From positions 1,054,001 to 1,118,000 of the forward strand of contig JASGKG010000001.1 in assembly GCA_047600805.1 (NCBI GenBank): a DNA stretch of 64,000 bases, written 5' to 3'. Shown in pieces: positions 1 through 6,235 of the stretch (positions within the stretch are counted from its first letter, which is position 1; every line of letters begins with the position of its first letter). Position numbers and translations under genes: made by a program. The notes beneath the pieces are model-generated. The model was not told where the DNA came from, ran no database searches, and was given only the letters and a program-made list of their open reading frames with translations. The stretch comes from JADKHC01 sp047600805 (GTDB lineage: Bacteria; Verrucomicrobiota; Verrucomicrobiia; Opitutales; Opitutaceae).

Positions 1-74
1 CTTGAGGGGTAAAAGCTGTAGCATGACGGCTTGATAGGAGAACAAGTCGCTGTCGGCAAGCCCGAGAGGCGAGT

Positions 75-701
75 TTAACGTTTTTGTGTCGCTTCCGTCT
101 CGGCCGCCGCCGCTGTAGATGTCGTTGCCGGTGGTGCTTTCGACTGGTTGTCCAGGGCTTTGTTTTTCCGCGCCTGTTCCGCCATAATTTTCTCAGCCAA
201 AGCACCAAGCTCTAAAATGCCCGCAGATATCTTCGGTCCCACTTCTTGCATGATCGCTTGAGCGCCAAGTAATGGTTTGGCTGTTTTCTCCACTTCGGCT
301 TCTGCTTCTCGGGAGGAAGGATCGCCTGCCGATGCGGCCGTGACCATGAACGTGCACTCCGTCGCGAACGCGATCGTGTAAACTGCGTTCAGGCTGCGTC
401 CGTCTTTTCGCATACAGCCTCGCATCTGAAGCGCCGGTAGTCCTCCGAAACTCACCGCTCCAGCAGAAGTAGGGATAAAATATCCGCTGAGGACGGGGCC
501 CTCGATGAAGCCCGCTGATTGATCCCGAACGTTCTGAATCTCTTGAGCCTTTGGAAGACGCACCAATAAAAGGGAACTGGCCGAGGCATCGTCGCTCCAA
601 GCCTTGCCAATGAGTCCGCTCGGCAGGGCAACCTCGCGTAGTTCTGCGTGAGCAAGTGGGCTTAACAGGAGTAGAACAACCAACAAGATGAACGCTCGCA
701 C
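75..701 (-). CDS. Hypothetical secreted protein
   Basis: This 208-residue protein of unknown function is probably exported. With the GTG start at 701 it opens with a classical signal peptide: Arg at position 2, a run of Leu/Val/Ile, then an Ala-His-Ala cleavage site near residue 19. The frame continues upstream to a TTG at 755, but that would put 18 extra residues ahead of the signal peptide, so 701 is preferred. The middle has two Cys residues and a Gly-rich stretch; the last third is helical and ends in a low-complexity Ala/Thr tail. It is the last of a run of small minus-strand genes that resemble a cassette array. No family was recognised. Confidence 0.6.
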   Translation of the reverse strand: MRAFILLVVLLLLSPLAHAELREVALPSGLIGKAWSDDASASSLLLVRLPKAQEIQNVRDQSAGFIEGPVLSGYFIPTSAGAVSFGGLPALQMRGCMRKDGRSLNAVYTIAFATECTFMVTAASAGDPSSREAEAEVEKTAKPLLGAQAIMQEVGPKISAGILELGALAEKIMAEQARKNKALDNQSKAPPATTSTAAAAETEATQKR

Positions 702-758
702 GGTGAAGATTAACGATGGGTAGGGCCGTGTTGAAGAACCGATGCAATGGAACAACGA

Positions 759-1238
759 TCAACCATGGGCATTGTACCGAGTAGTGGGTTTGGCTTCTCG
801 CTTTACCGCTTTTTGTGAAGTTCGGGCAAGGCAGGGTAGGGATTGGCGAATGGCGTGAAGGACCTGCGTGTCGGGCACAAACAGCGAGTGCTTCTTCTGC
901 TTCCAAAGCTGAGTGTATCGCCGGACCTCACCGCTGCTGGTGATCTCCATTTCAACAACCATTCCATATCTGTTCTGAGGATAGTCATCGCACGCCTGCA
1001 CGAGCCAGAGTTCACCTTCTTTCTTAATCGGATAAAGCGCTCCCGTTTCGTTTGCCGACATCGCCGTGCGCCAACCCAGCGACGTGGATTCGTTTCTGGC
1101 CAGCGCACCCTGTGCCGCTTTTCGAACCGTCAGCCACTCTGGCAGGGCCTTGAGCCTCTCTCTGACGCCGAGCGATTCGGACGTGCGGCACCCAGCAAAA
1201 AGTGTAACGCAGATCACGGCGAACAAGAGAGGCTTCAT
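759..1238 (-). CDS. Hypothetical lipoprotein
   Basis: This is a 159-residue putative lipoprotein. The ATG start is followed by a short hydrophobic segment and a lipobox (Leu-Phe-Ala-Gly-Cys) with the Cys at about residue 16, so it is expected to be lipid-anchored outside the cytoplasmic membrane. The rest contains a short region around Trp-Leu-Val-Gln-Ala-Cys and a basic C-terminus. No domain was recognised. It lies in the same orientation as its small-gene neighbours, just downstream of an attC-like repeat at 1240-1338. Confidence 0.6.
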   Translation of the reverse strand: MKPLLFAVICVTLFAGCRTSESLGVRERLKALPEWLTVRKAAQGALARNESTSLGWRTAMSANETGALYPIKKEGELWLVQACDDYPQNRYGMVVEMEITSSGEVRRYTQLWKQKKHSLFVPDTQVLHAIRQSLPCLARTSQKAVKREAKPTTRYNAHG

Positions 1239-1239
1239 G

Positions 1240-1338
1240 GGGTGAGTGTTATTGATCCGCCGCGACTACGGCTGGCGCGGCTCGGGGGTAGCGGGAGGGG
1301 TGACGGACGTAGGAGTGGGCGATTGCGCCTTGTTCGGC
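1240..1338 (-). repeat. attC-like repeat, copy 3
   Basis: Read on the minus strand this roughly 99-bp element starts with GCCGAACAAGGCGC and aligns along its length with the elements at 2140-2238 and 2646-2739, including the shared blocks ACGTCCGTCAC and GAGCCGCGCCAGCC. The far end (around 1240-1255) is degenerate and lacks a clean GTTNGGC box. The coding sequence at 1266-1685 reads into it, giving the protein a Thr/Pro-rich tail. The attC-like label rests on the core motifs and the position between small genes. The element could instead be a lineage-specific dispersed repeat. Confidence 0.5.
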
Positions 1339-1685
1339 GAGGTAATCTGAGCCTTAAGCTGGTAGCCATCGGTGACGTAGATCACGTCCTTGGGATTCAC
1401 GATATAGATAATCCCCTTGCCGACCTCCACGATCAGTACTCCATCCGAGCTGCGGATCGACTTAATGTCTTCCAGCAAACGAACCACTCCTTCTCTTTGG
1501 AGCGCCATCGTCACCGGCGGACGGGTCAGTACGTTCGAGGCTTGTGCAAACCCGTTGGCGAGGCTGTGGGCTTCGGACTGAATATAGACGCTGGCTTCAG
1601 GCGAGGCAGTCTGCCGGTCTTGAGGGGCCGCAGCATACGCGGCGGAAGCAATTAGAATCGAAGACGCTATAATATGTAGTTTCAT
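1266..1685 (-). CDS. Hypothetical secreted protein with repeat-encoded tail
   Basis: This protein has 139 residues. The ATG at 1685 is chosen because it begins a signal peptide (Met-Lys-Leu-His, a hydrophobic core, then Ala-Tyr-Ala-Ala); the open frame extends upstream to 1895 without any such feature. The mature part has no recognised domain; a central stretch with the motif Val-Gly-Lys-Gly-Ile-Ile-Tyr-Ile-Val and a following beta-like segment suggest a small folded unit. The last 25 or so residues (Asn-Lys-Ala-Gln-Ser-Pro-Thr onward) are translated from the attC-like repeat and resemble the tail of the gene at 2156-2629. Confidence 0.55.
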   Translation of the reverse strand: MKLHIIASSILIASAAYAAAPQDRQTASPEASVYIQSEAHSLANGFAQASNVLTRPPVTMALQREGVVRLLEDIKSIRSSDGVLIVEVGKGIIYIVNPKDVIYVTDGYQLKAQITSPNKAQSPTPTSVTPPATPEPRQP

Positions 1686-1764
1686 AAGAAAATTTACCGA
1701 TCGTGGGAGGCTTTGTGCTATAGCGCAGGGTTGTGCTCTTTGTGGCTTAATTTTAGCGACTGCA

Positions 1765-2094
1765 TTATCGAGTATCGATGAGCTGTTTACTTCTGCCAAA
1801 GTCGTCGCGATGCACGTAGAAGCTAACGGTTCTCCGCTCCGCATAGCAACCACCGTCAACCCCACTCTCCGATGGCGGTGAAGTGTCACAGTCAAAGGTA
1901 AAGCGAATCGCTTCTCGCTCCAAACGCGAAATCAAACTTTCTGCCGCATGAGGTGTAAATTCACCGAGGTACGCGTATTGGGCCGGATCTACGCTGCCGC
2001 TCTCTTCGTCTGCTGGTGGCGCTGGCGGGTGTATCGGCGTTGGATTGCCAGCGATGAATCGGATGAAGCGAGAGAGTGTCTCCGGCATTTTCAT
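1765..2094 (-). CDS. Hypothetical small protein
   Basis: This is a 109-residue soluble protein with no signal peptide. The ATG at 2094 is taken as start because it follows the attC-like end at 2140 by a short leader; a second ATG lies six bases later at 2088, and the frame is open up to 2145. The N-terminal third is Pro-rich. The C-terminal part, with Ser-Leu-Ile-Ser-Arg-Leu-Glu, a strand ending in Phe-Asp-Cys-Asp and the ending Val-His-Arg-Asp-Asp-Phe, resembles small ferredoxin-like DUF2007 folds, which is a weak guess. The ~80 bases that follow (1686-1764) may hold a degenerate short attC-like element. Confidence 0.5.
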   Translation of the reverse strand: MKMPETLSRFIRFIAGNPTPIHPPAPPADEESGSVDPAQYAYLGEFTPHAAESLISRLEREAIRFTFDCDTSPPSESGVDGGCYAERRTVSFYVHRDDFGRSKQLIDTR

Positions 2095-2139
2095 AGGCGT
2101 TGTGCTGAGCGTGTGGTTAGCCTTCGACCATAAAATTTT

Positions 2140-2238
2140 GCCCAACGGTACAGATCTACCGCGGCGATGGCTGGTGCGGCTCCTGCGCAGCAGGAGGCGT
2201 GGCGGACGTGGTCGTTGGTGTGCATGCCTGGTTCGGCC
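2140..2238 (-). repeat. attC-like repeat, copy 2
   Basis: On the minus strand the element runs from GCCGAACCAGGC (ending at 2238) to CCGTTGGGCAAAA (around 2136-2150). The outer boxes GCCGAAC and GTTGGGC are imperfect inverted repeats of each other, as the outer R'' and R' boxes of integron attC sites are. Between them lie about 70 bp shared with the copies at 1240-1338 and 2646-2739. The next cassette gene starts shortly after the GTTGGGC box. Confidence 0.6.
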
Positions 2239-2629
2239 TCTTCATTTCCATTCCGACAGCCACGAGCATCGCCGCGACGGCTAAACTAAACAAATACACT
2301 CCCGTGACTCCGACGTGAAAGATGTAGATGAGCCAACCTGAAGCTGCTGAAAAATGCGCAAAAATGAACGTGAACGCAGCGATCATTCCAAATCGGCCAG
2401 GTAGAAGTTTCACCAACGCAAAAGCCAGGGCTGCATAGACACTCCAGCCCGCAATGACCGCGGCGGGCCCGTGCCGCATCGCCCACGCGACAAGCGAATT
2501 CCCCTCGAGAGGATGACTGTGATCCTTCCAATAGCTCGTTGGCTGCCCAGCCAGAGTCAGTGCGAAATCAGACACCATGACCGCTATCATCAACCAACTG
2601 AGACGCGTAATCGCTGGATTTAAAGTCAT
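2156..2629 (-). CDS. Small hypothetical membrane protein (cassette gene)
   Basis: This is a 157-residue integral membrane protein with about four transmembrane segments: residues ~8-28, ~50-75, ~80-100 and ~105-127. It has no enzyme motif. The C-terminal ~25 residues (Asn-Gln-Ala-Cys-Thr-Pro-Thr-Thr onward) are encoded by the attC-like repeat rather than by the cassette's own gene body. The ATG start at 2629 lies just after the repeat end at 2646, a spacing like that of the neighbouring cassettes. Function unknown. Confidence 0.6.
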   Translation of the reverse strand: MTLNPAITRLSWLMIAVMVSDFALTLAGQPTSYWKDHSHPLEGNSLVAWAMRHGPAAVIAGWSVYAALAFALVKLLPGRFGMIAAFTFIFAHFSAASGWLIYIFHVGVTGVYLFSLAVAAMLVAVGMEMKRPNQACTPTTTSATPPAAQEPHQPSPR

Positions 2630-2645
2630 ATCAATAAAGCCTTTT

Positions 2646-2739
2646 GCTACGTTACAGATCTGCCGCGGCTATGGCTGACGCGGCTCCCGCGCAGCAGGAG
2701 GCATGGACGTGGTCGTGGGCACCAGCGCTTGGCTCGGCC
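2646..2739 (-). repeat. attC-like repeat, copy 1
   Basis: The minus strand reads GCCGAGCCAAGCGCTGG at the gene-proximal end (2739) and GTAACGTAGCAAAA at the other (about 2646-2655). The inner ~60 bp match copy 2 closely, including ACGACCACGTCC, GCCTCCTGCTGCGC and GCAGATCTGTAACG. The element directly follows the stop codon of the 2743-3285 gene and precedes the start of the 2156-2629 gene. Confidence 0.6.
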
Positions 2740-2742
2740 ACT

Positions 2743-3285
2743 TCAGTGATCGCCGACTTTAACGACGCCGATGTATTCGCTGGGCCGTTCATGATAGTCA
2801 CGAGCAACGTAATCATAGGAAAACCAGTCAAATCGCGGTAGACCCATTGCTTCCCCAAACGCTTGCGCGGGCTGACTCTCGATCGCGGCGTCAATGTCCG
2901 CCGGATGCAGGACAGCTTCGATAGCCGCTAATGCTCGATCTGCTTCGACTCCGAGCGTCTCTGCGATCGGCGCCTTTGCATAACGTGAATCGTCGATGCG
3001 CACATCGTAATCCCACTCGCAGTCGTAGGTACTGACTGCCTCGTTGCCTTGAAACAACGCGAAAGCCCATCCGTGATCCTCTGCTGAAACGAAGTGTAAT
3101 AGAGTCCCGGTATTTTGTGAGACAACCCGCTGATCGGGCGCGAACGAATGCTCCGCGATTACAATGGGAATCCAGCCGTTCGCCGGAGGAAAGACATAGC
3201 CTTTCAGACCAGAACGCCGGACTAGCGCAACGCCTTCGCCAATGTCGGCGCTACGTAAATGGTAACTCTCACTAAATTCGCTCAT
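2743..3285 (-). CDS. Hypothetical cytoplasmic protein (cassette gene)
   Basis: This is a 180-residue soluble protein without signal peptide or transmembrane segment. It is rich in aromatic and acidic residues, with features such as Phe-Asp-Trp-Phe-Ser-Tyr-Asp-Tyr near the C-terminus. No family was recognised. The ATG lies immediately after the attC-like box GTTCGGCAAAAA, with no visible Shine-Dalgarno sequence, and its A-T-G overlaps the stop of a 20-codon frame that runs out of that repeat. This may allow translational coupling, but it may be coincidence. Confidence 0.6.
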   Translation of the reverse strand: MSEFSESYHLRSADIGEGVALVRRSGLKGYVFPPANGWIPIVIAEHSFAPDQRVVSQNTGTLLHFVSAEDHGWAFALFQGNEAVSTYDCEWDYDVRIDDSRYAKAPIAETLGVEADRALAAIEAVLHPADIDAAIESQPAQAFGEAMGLPRFDWFSYDYVARDYHERPSEYIGVVKVGDH

Positions 3286-3290
3286 TTTTT

Positions 3291-3336
3291 GCCGAACGTT
3301 ATGGATGTGGCTGTTGGCACTAGCGCCTGGTTGGCC
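3291..3336 (-). repeat. Short attC-like repeat, copy 4
   Basis: This is a 46-bp compact version of the family. The minus strand opens with GCCAACCAGGCGCTAG and closes with AACGTTCGGCAAAA; the outer GCCAAC and GTTCGGC boxes are near-inverted repeats. The long central block seen in the ~99-bp copies is missing. In attC sites the central spacer is the variable part, so a short and a long form with the same outer boxes fits that model. Confidence 0.6.
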
Positions 3337-3366
3337 TCTGTTTTCATGGAGCGATAGACATCGCGA

Positions 3367-3570
3367 TCACAATAAACAGCGCAGGCCCTGGCGACTGACA
3401 AGCTGACTGACTGCATCGAGCTTGGTAATAAGCAGCCCTGTGATCGCTGCCAAACCGGTGATGGACCAAGTGGCGACTTGATCCATAGCTTCGCTAAGCG
3501 TGAGCGTGTTTCGCCAGACGACTTTCTTAAAGACGTGCTCTGGCTTTATGACGGTGCCTTCGCCGGACAT
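3367..3570 (-). CDS. Hypothetical small membrane protein
   Basis: This is a 67-residue predicted protein with one hydrophobic segment near the C-terminus (Gly-Leu-Ala-Ala-Ile-Thr-Gly-Leu-Leu-Ile). The ATG at 3570 is used; the frame is open upstream to 3627. It precedes the short attC-like repeat at 3291-3336 in the same orientation as the other cassette genes, which is the main reason to consider it real. It may be the 3' part of a frameshifted cassette gene, because a different frame, beginning at 3347, carries the usual repeat-encoded tail. Confidence 0.35.
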   Translation of the reverse strand: MSGEGTVIKPEHVFKKVVWRNTLTLSEAMDQVATWSITGLAAITGLLITKLDAVSQLVSRQGLRCLL

Positions 3571-3627
3571 ATCTTGGGTAACGTTGTTGGTCCGAATTGG
3601 GTGGGGAGATTTGTGGGTCGGTAGCAA

Positions 3628-4133
3628 AACCGGAACGTCGTGGATTTTTGGTGCAGGGGCTGGTTTGGGTTACGACTTGAGACCGCCTATGCGCGAGCGA
3701 GGGTGATGCTTGTTTTAGGGATAGAGTGCCTCGGGGACTTCTTGTTGTTGCGGGGGACTTTACTAACGCCAACCTCCAAACGAGTGCGTTTGGTTCTAGC
3801 CAGGTTCGGGGCTGGCTCAAGTCGTTTGTGCGGTTTTTCGCGTATAGCCTTCGGCACGCGGTGTACGACTGTTGTCGGCCCATGCGGGTGGCTGTCGTGC
3901 TTTTGGGCGACTAGCGGGTGGCTCGAACTTAACGTGTGGAGGCGAGATGGGCAGCACCAGCTCAGGTCGCTCGGCTAGGTCGTTTCTGAAAACGGATTCT
4001 GAGGCGGTTTGTGAGACCCCGAGGAGGAGTTGCGTCGAGACTTGCGTTCAGGCCCGGAGAATTTCCCTGCGCGAGCTCGAAGATCACCGCCGGTGCGAAC
4101 GAGTGCGCGGTCCTGCGGTCTGTGAGGCTCACC
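3628..4133. other. Gene-poor interval
   Basis: No convincing gene was found between the last cassette-like gene and the VOC gene. Several frames are open for 60-130 codons on both strands, but none has a plausible start, domain or composition, and they overlap each other. The interval contains one copy (3838-3878) of a direct repeat whose second copy abuts the stop of the VOC gene. Confidence 0.6.
3838..3878 (+). repeat. Direct repeat, copy 1 (flanks VOC gene)
   Basis: This ~41-bp stretch beginning TCGCGTATAGCCT aligns with 4509-4549 with about ten mismatches by eye and no gap. The two copies are in the same orientation and bracket the VOC-family gene. Confidence 0.55.
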
Positions 4134-4508
4134 ATGAAGATCACCGAAATTGCGTTCACGGGTTATCCCGTCACGGACATGAAGCGGGCGAAGGCGTTTT
4201 ACGAAGGAGTGTTGGGCTTGAAGCGATCGCGAAACTTGGGCGGCAAGGATGACGAGGACGCGAAATGGGTCGAGTATGACATCGGGGCAGGTTGCCTGGC
4301 GCTGATCTCCAGCGCGCCCGATCAATGGCCGCCGCATCCGGCCGGTGCGACTGTCGCGCTCGAAGTGGATGATTTCGACGGCTACGTGAAAAAGCTGCGC
4401 GAGGCCGGTGTGAAATTTGTCTGGGAGCCGCAGGAGAGTCCGATGTGTTGGATGACGGTGGTGGCCGATCCCGATGGCAGCTGGGTCGTCATTCATCATC
4501 GCAAGTGA
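4134..4508 (+). CDS. VOC family (glyoxalase/bleomycin-resistance fold) protein
   Basis: This is a 124-residue protein of the vicinal oxygen chelate superfamily. These are metal-dependent or metal-free beta-alpha-beta-beta-beta proteins that include glyoxalase I, dioxygenases and resistance proteins. The N-terminal module has the typical Thr-Asp-Met-Lys-Arg-Ala-Lys-Ala-Phe-Tyr and Val-Leu-Gly-Leu pattern; the second module ends in Asp-Pro-Asp-Gly-Ser-Trp-Val. The length is normal for a single-domain member. The ATG at 4134 is chosen because the domain starts directly there; the frame is open from 4011. The substrate cannot be told from sequence. The gene stands alone between two direct repeats. 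Confidence 0.85.
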   Translation: MKITEIAFTGYPVTDMKRAKAFYEGVLGLKRSRNLGGKDDEDAKWVEYDIGAGCLALISSAPDQWPPHPAGATVALEVDDFDGYVKKLREAGVKFVWEPQESPMCWMTVVADPDGSWVVIHHRK

Positions 4509-4549
4509 TCGCGTATAGCCTGCGGCAAGCGATGAGCGCCTGTTGTTGG
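4509..4549 (+). repeat. Direct repeat, copy 2 (flanks VOC gene)
   Basis: This is the second copy of the TCGCGTATAGCCT repeat, starting at the base after the VOC stop codon. See 3838-3878 for the partner. Confidence 0.55.
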
Positions 4550-4972
4550 GTTTCGCCGGTCGTTCTCATGCGTGTCGGCGGCCGGCCCGGCGGTCCGTCC
4601 CTACCTATGGCGAATGGTTTGGAAGTGGAACCTGTTGGTCTCAACAAGTTGGTTTTGGTGGAGCCGGGTGCGCTGACCCCGGGATGAAACGAGAGACTCG
4701 GCACCGGCCTCGGCGCGGCCGGCTACACCTGGGTCGACGATCTGCGGTGTCGAACCCACGCGGGAGGGACCGTGCGTTCCACGTCGGGGAGATGGGAAGT
4801 CGAGGGGGCGTGGCGGGGCGAGCAGAACCGGGCTGGTGCAAGCCGTCGGAAGCGTTTTGAGGTCGAGTCGCTGCTCCTCTGATCGCTGGGCAGAGGCCTT
4901 CGAAGTGCCTTGTTGCGAATCGTTGGCGACGCTAAGGGCCAATTCTTGGCGAAAACGCGTAAATTACTGCTG
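4550..4972. other. Gene-poor interval with REP hairpins
   Basis: No gene is supported here. The interval contains two REP-like hairpins (4660-4683 and 4704-4726) and leads into the first 21-bp tandem array. A plus-strand frame from 4910 has a hydrophobic stretch (Lys-Leu-Leu-Leu-Leu-Ile-Ala-Ile) just ahead of the array and is discussed under findings. Confidence 0.5.
4660..4726. repeat. Pair of REP-like hairpins
   Basis: Positions 4660-4683 read GGAG followed by an imperfect hairpin with arms CCGGGT and CCCCGG around GCGCTGA. Positions 4704-4726, read on the minus strand, start GTAG and then form CCGGCC / GGCCGG around a short loop. Both match the REP types clustered around the transposase at 55510-56043, about 50 kb away. 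The opposed orientation of the two resembles paired REPs. Confidence 0.6.
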
Positions 4973-5582
4973 CTGATCGCAATTGCATTGCTGTCGACGT
5001 TCATTGCGACCGTGGCGATCTCAATAGCAGCGCCGCGCTCTCAATTGCAGCGATGTTTATTGAGATTGCAGAGGTGTGTGTCGCGATTGCGAGAGCGTCG
5101 ATGCGAGTTGCGACAGTGCCGAGGTCGATTGCGAGACTGTCGATCGTTGTTGCGAGGCAGTCGACGGGCGTTGCGGGCGGGTGGGCGTGCGTTGAATGGC
5201 TGTTGTTGGACGCTGCGGTGTTGTTGATGGCGATTGAAGGAGGTTCGGAGCTCGTTGCAGTACAGGCGGTGTCAATTGCGGGACTGCCGATGCGCATTGC
5301 GTTCGTGTTAGTCTCAATAGAAGGACGGTTGAAACGACCTGCACGGATGTCGGAAGCTCCTGCGAGGGTGTCGAAGGCTCCTGCGACGATGTCGGAGCGC
5401 TCTGCGAAGCGGTGCGTCGTTCCTGCGGTGCTGTCGGGTCGAGCTGAGGGGATGTGAAACCTCGCTGCAACTCGGTGAAGCTCCTCTGCGACGCTGCGTG
5501 GAGCGCCTGCGAGGCGGTCGACGTTCTCTGCGATCTTGTTGAGGGTCTCTGCGTCGGTGTCGGTGCGTCCTGTGAATTGTCG
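4973..5582. repeat. 21-bp tandem array A (29 units)
   Basis: The core YTGCR recurs 29 times with first bases at 4983, 5004, 5025, 5045, 5066 and so on to 5570. Every step is 21 bp except one of 20 bp (5025 to 5045). About the first fifteen cores are mostly TTGCG or TTGCA; from 5339 on they are mostly CTGCG, preceded by C or T. The rest of each unit is strongly diverged. Reading frames on both strands remain open across much of it, as expected of a repeat whose length is a multiple of three. It lies between REP hairpins and a truncated gene. Confidence 0.85.
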
Positions 5583-5605
5583 CGGTGGAAATGGTCGGAA
5601 GGTAT

Positions 5606-5863
5606 TTAAGGAAAAGGCGGCAGGGAGAAATCGCTGTTTTGGTCGGTGACGGTTTTGTCGCCGCCTTTTTGGTTCTTCCACGCCCTGTCGAATCTGCGTT
5701 CGATCACGGCGACGGTGACGGGTTGGCCGTTGAGGACGACTTTGCCTTTAACCGGTGAGAAGAGACAGACTTTGAGCATAGCGGAAGCGTAGGTGGGGAT
5801 GAAGAGCGCGCAGAGAAGGGCGAGGGCGACGGTGGCGGGTTTGCGGAAGGAGCCGCCGTTCAT
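5606..5863 (-). CDS. DUF6795-like exported protein, apparently C-terminally truncated
   Basis: This is an 85-residue product. After a basic N-terminus and hydrophobic segment ending Thr-Tyr-Ala-Ser-Ala, the sequence Lys-Val-Cys-Leu-Phe-Ser-Pro-Val-Lys-Gly-Lys-Val and the following Val-Ile-Glu-Arg-Arg-Phe and Gly-Gly-Asp look like the start of a DUF6795-type carboxypeptidase-regulatory-like domain; this is recalled from family appearance and not verified. Members are, as recalled, clearly longer, but here the frame stops after Asp-Phe-Ser-Leu-Pro-Pro-Phe-Pro, some 20 bp from the edge of array A. It may be a pseudogene whose 3' part was replaced when the array formed. Confidence 0.45.
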   Translation of the reverse strand: MNGGSFRKPATVALALLCALFIPTYASAMLKVCLFSPVKGKVVLNGQPVTVAVIERRFDRAWKNQKGGDKTVTDQNSDFSLPPFP

Positions 5864-6235
5864 GGTTGAGACGTGTCGACGACAGTGGAGCGGCCGGGCG
5901 AAGTCAACGCCCGCACTCAGGGGGCGGGTTGGTGGTTTCGGAAGAGGTTCGAGTTTTGAAAGGGCTCGCTGCTCGCCGCGGGAAGGAATGCGCTCACGGA
6001 CGCCACACGACAAGACGGCTGCGACTTTGGCGAACCTTCTCTGCGTCCTAAGGCGCGAATCGGGAAAAACTTAACGCCCTGTCAGGTACAAGATAGGGGA
6101 TTGGTTAATCGGACGTAAATTCTGCCCGTCGGCAGAGTTTTTTGGGCTGCGTAGACGAAAAGAACTGAACGCAGGAGCCGCGCTGAATCGGCCGCTCTGT
6201 TGTGCGAATGCCGGAAGCCCGGACTTTCCTTTAAC
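5864..6235. other. Intergenic interval
   Basis: No gene is supported here. The interval probably carries the promoter of the minus-strand gene ending at 5606 and the 3' region of the lipoprotein gene ending at 6236. It also contains a terminator-like hairpin at 6121-6143. Confidence 0.5.
6121..6143 (+). terminator. Terminator-like hairpin
   Basis: A six-base stem TCTGCC / GGCAGA with a four-base loop is followed by GTTTTTT on the plus strand. No plus-strand gene is recognised directly upstream, so its role is unclear. It would end any plus-strand transcript crossing array A. Confidence 0.4.

Noticed and set aside
4973..5582. CRISPR array
   Set aside because: The units are 21 bp with only a five-base common core and no alternation of identical repeats and unique spacers; no cas genes are present. 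The same applies to the arrays at 18685 and 55014.
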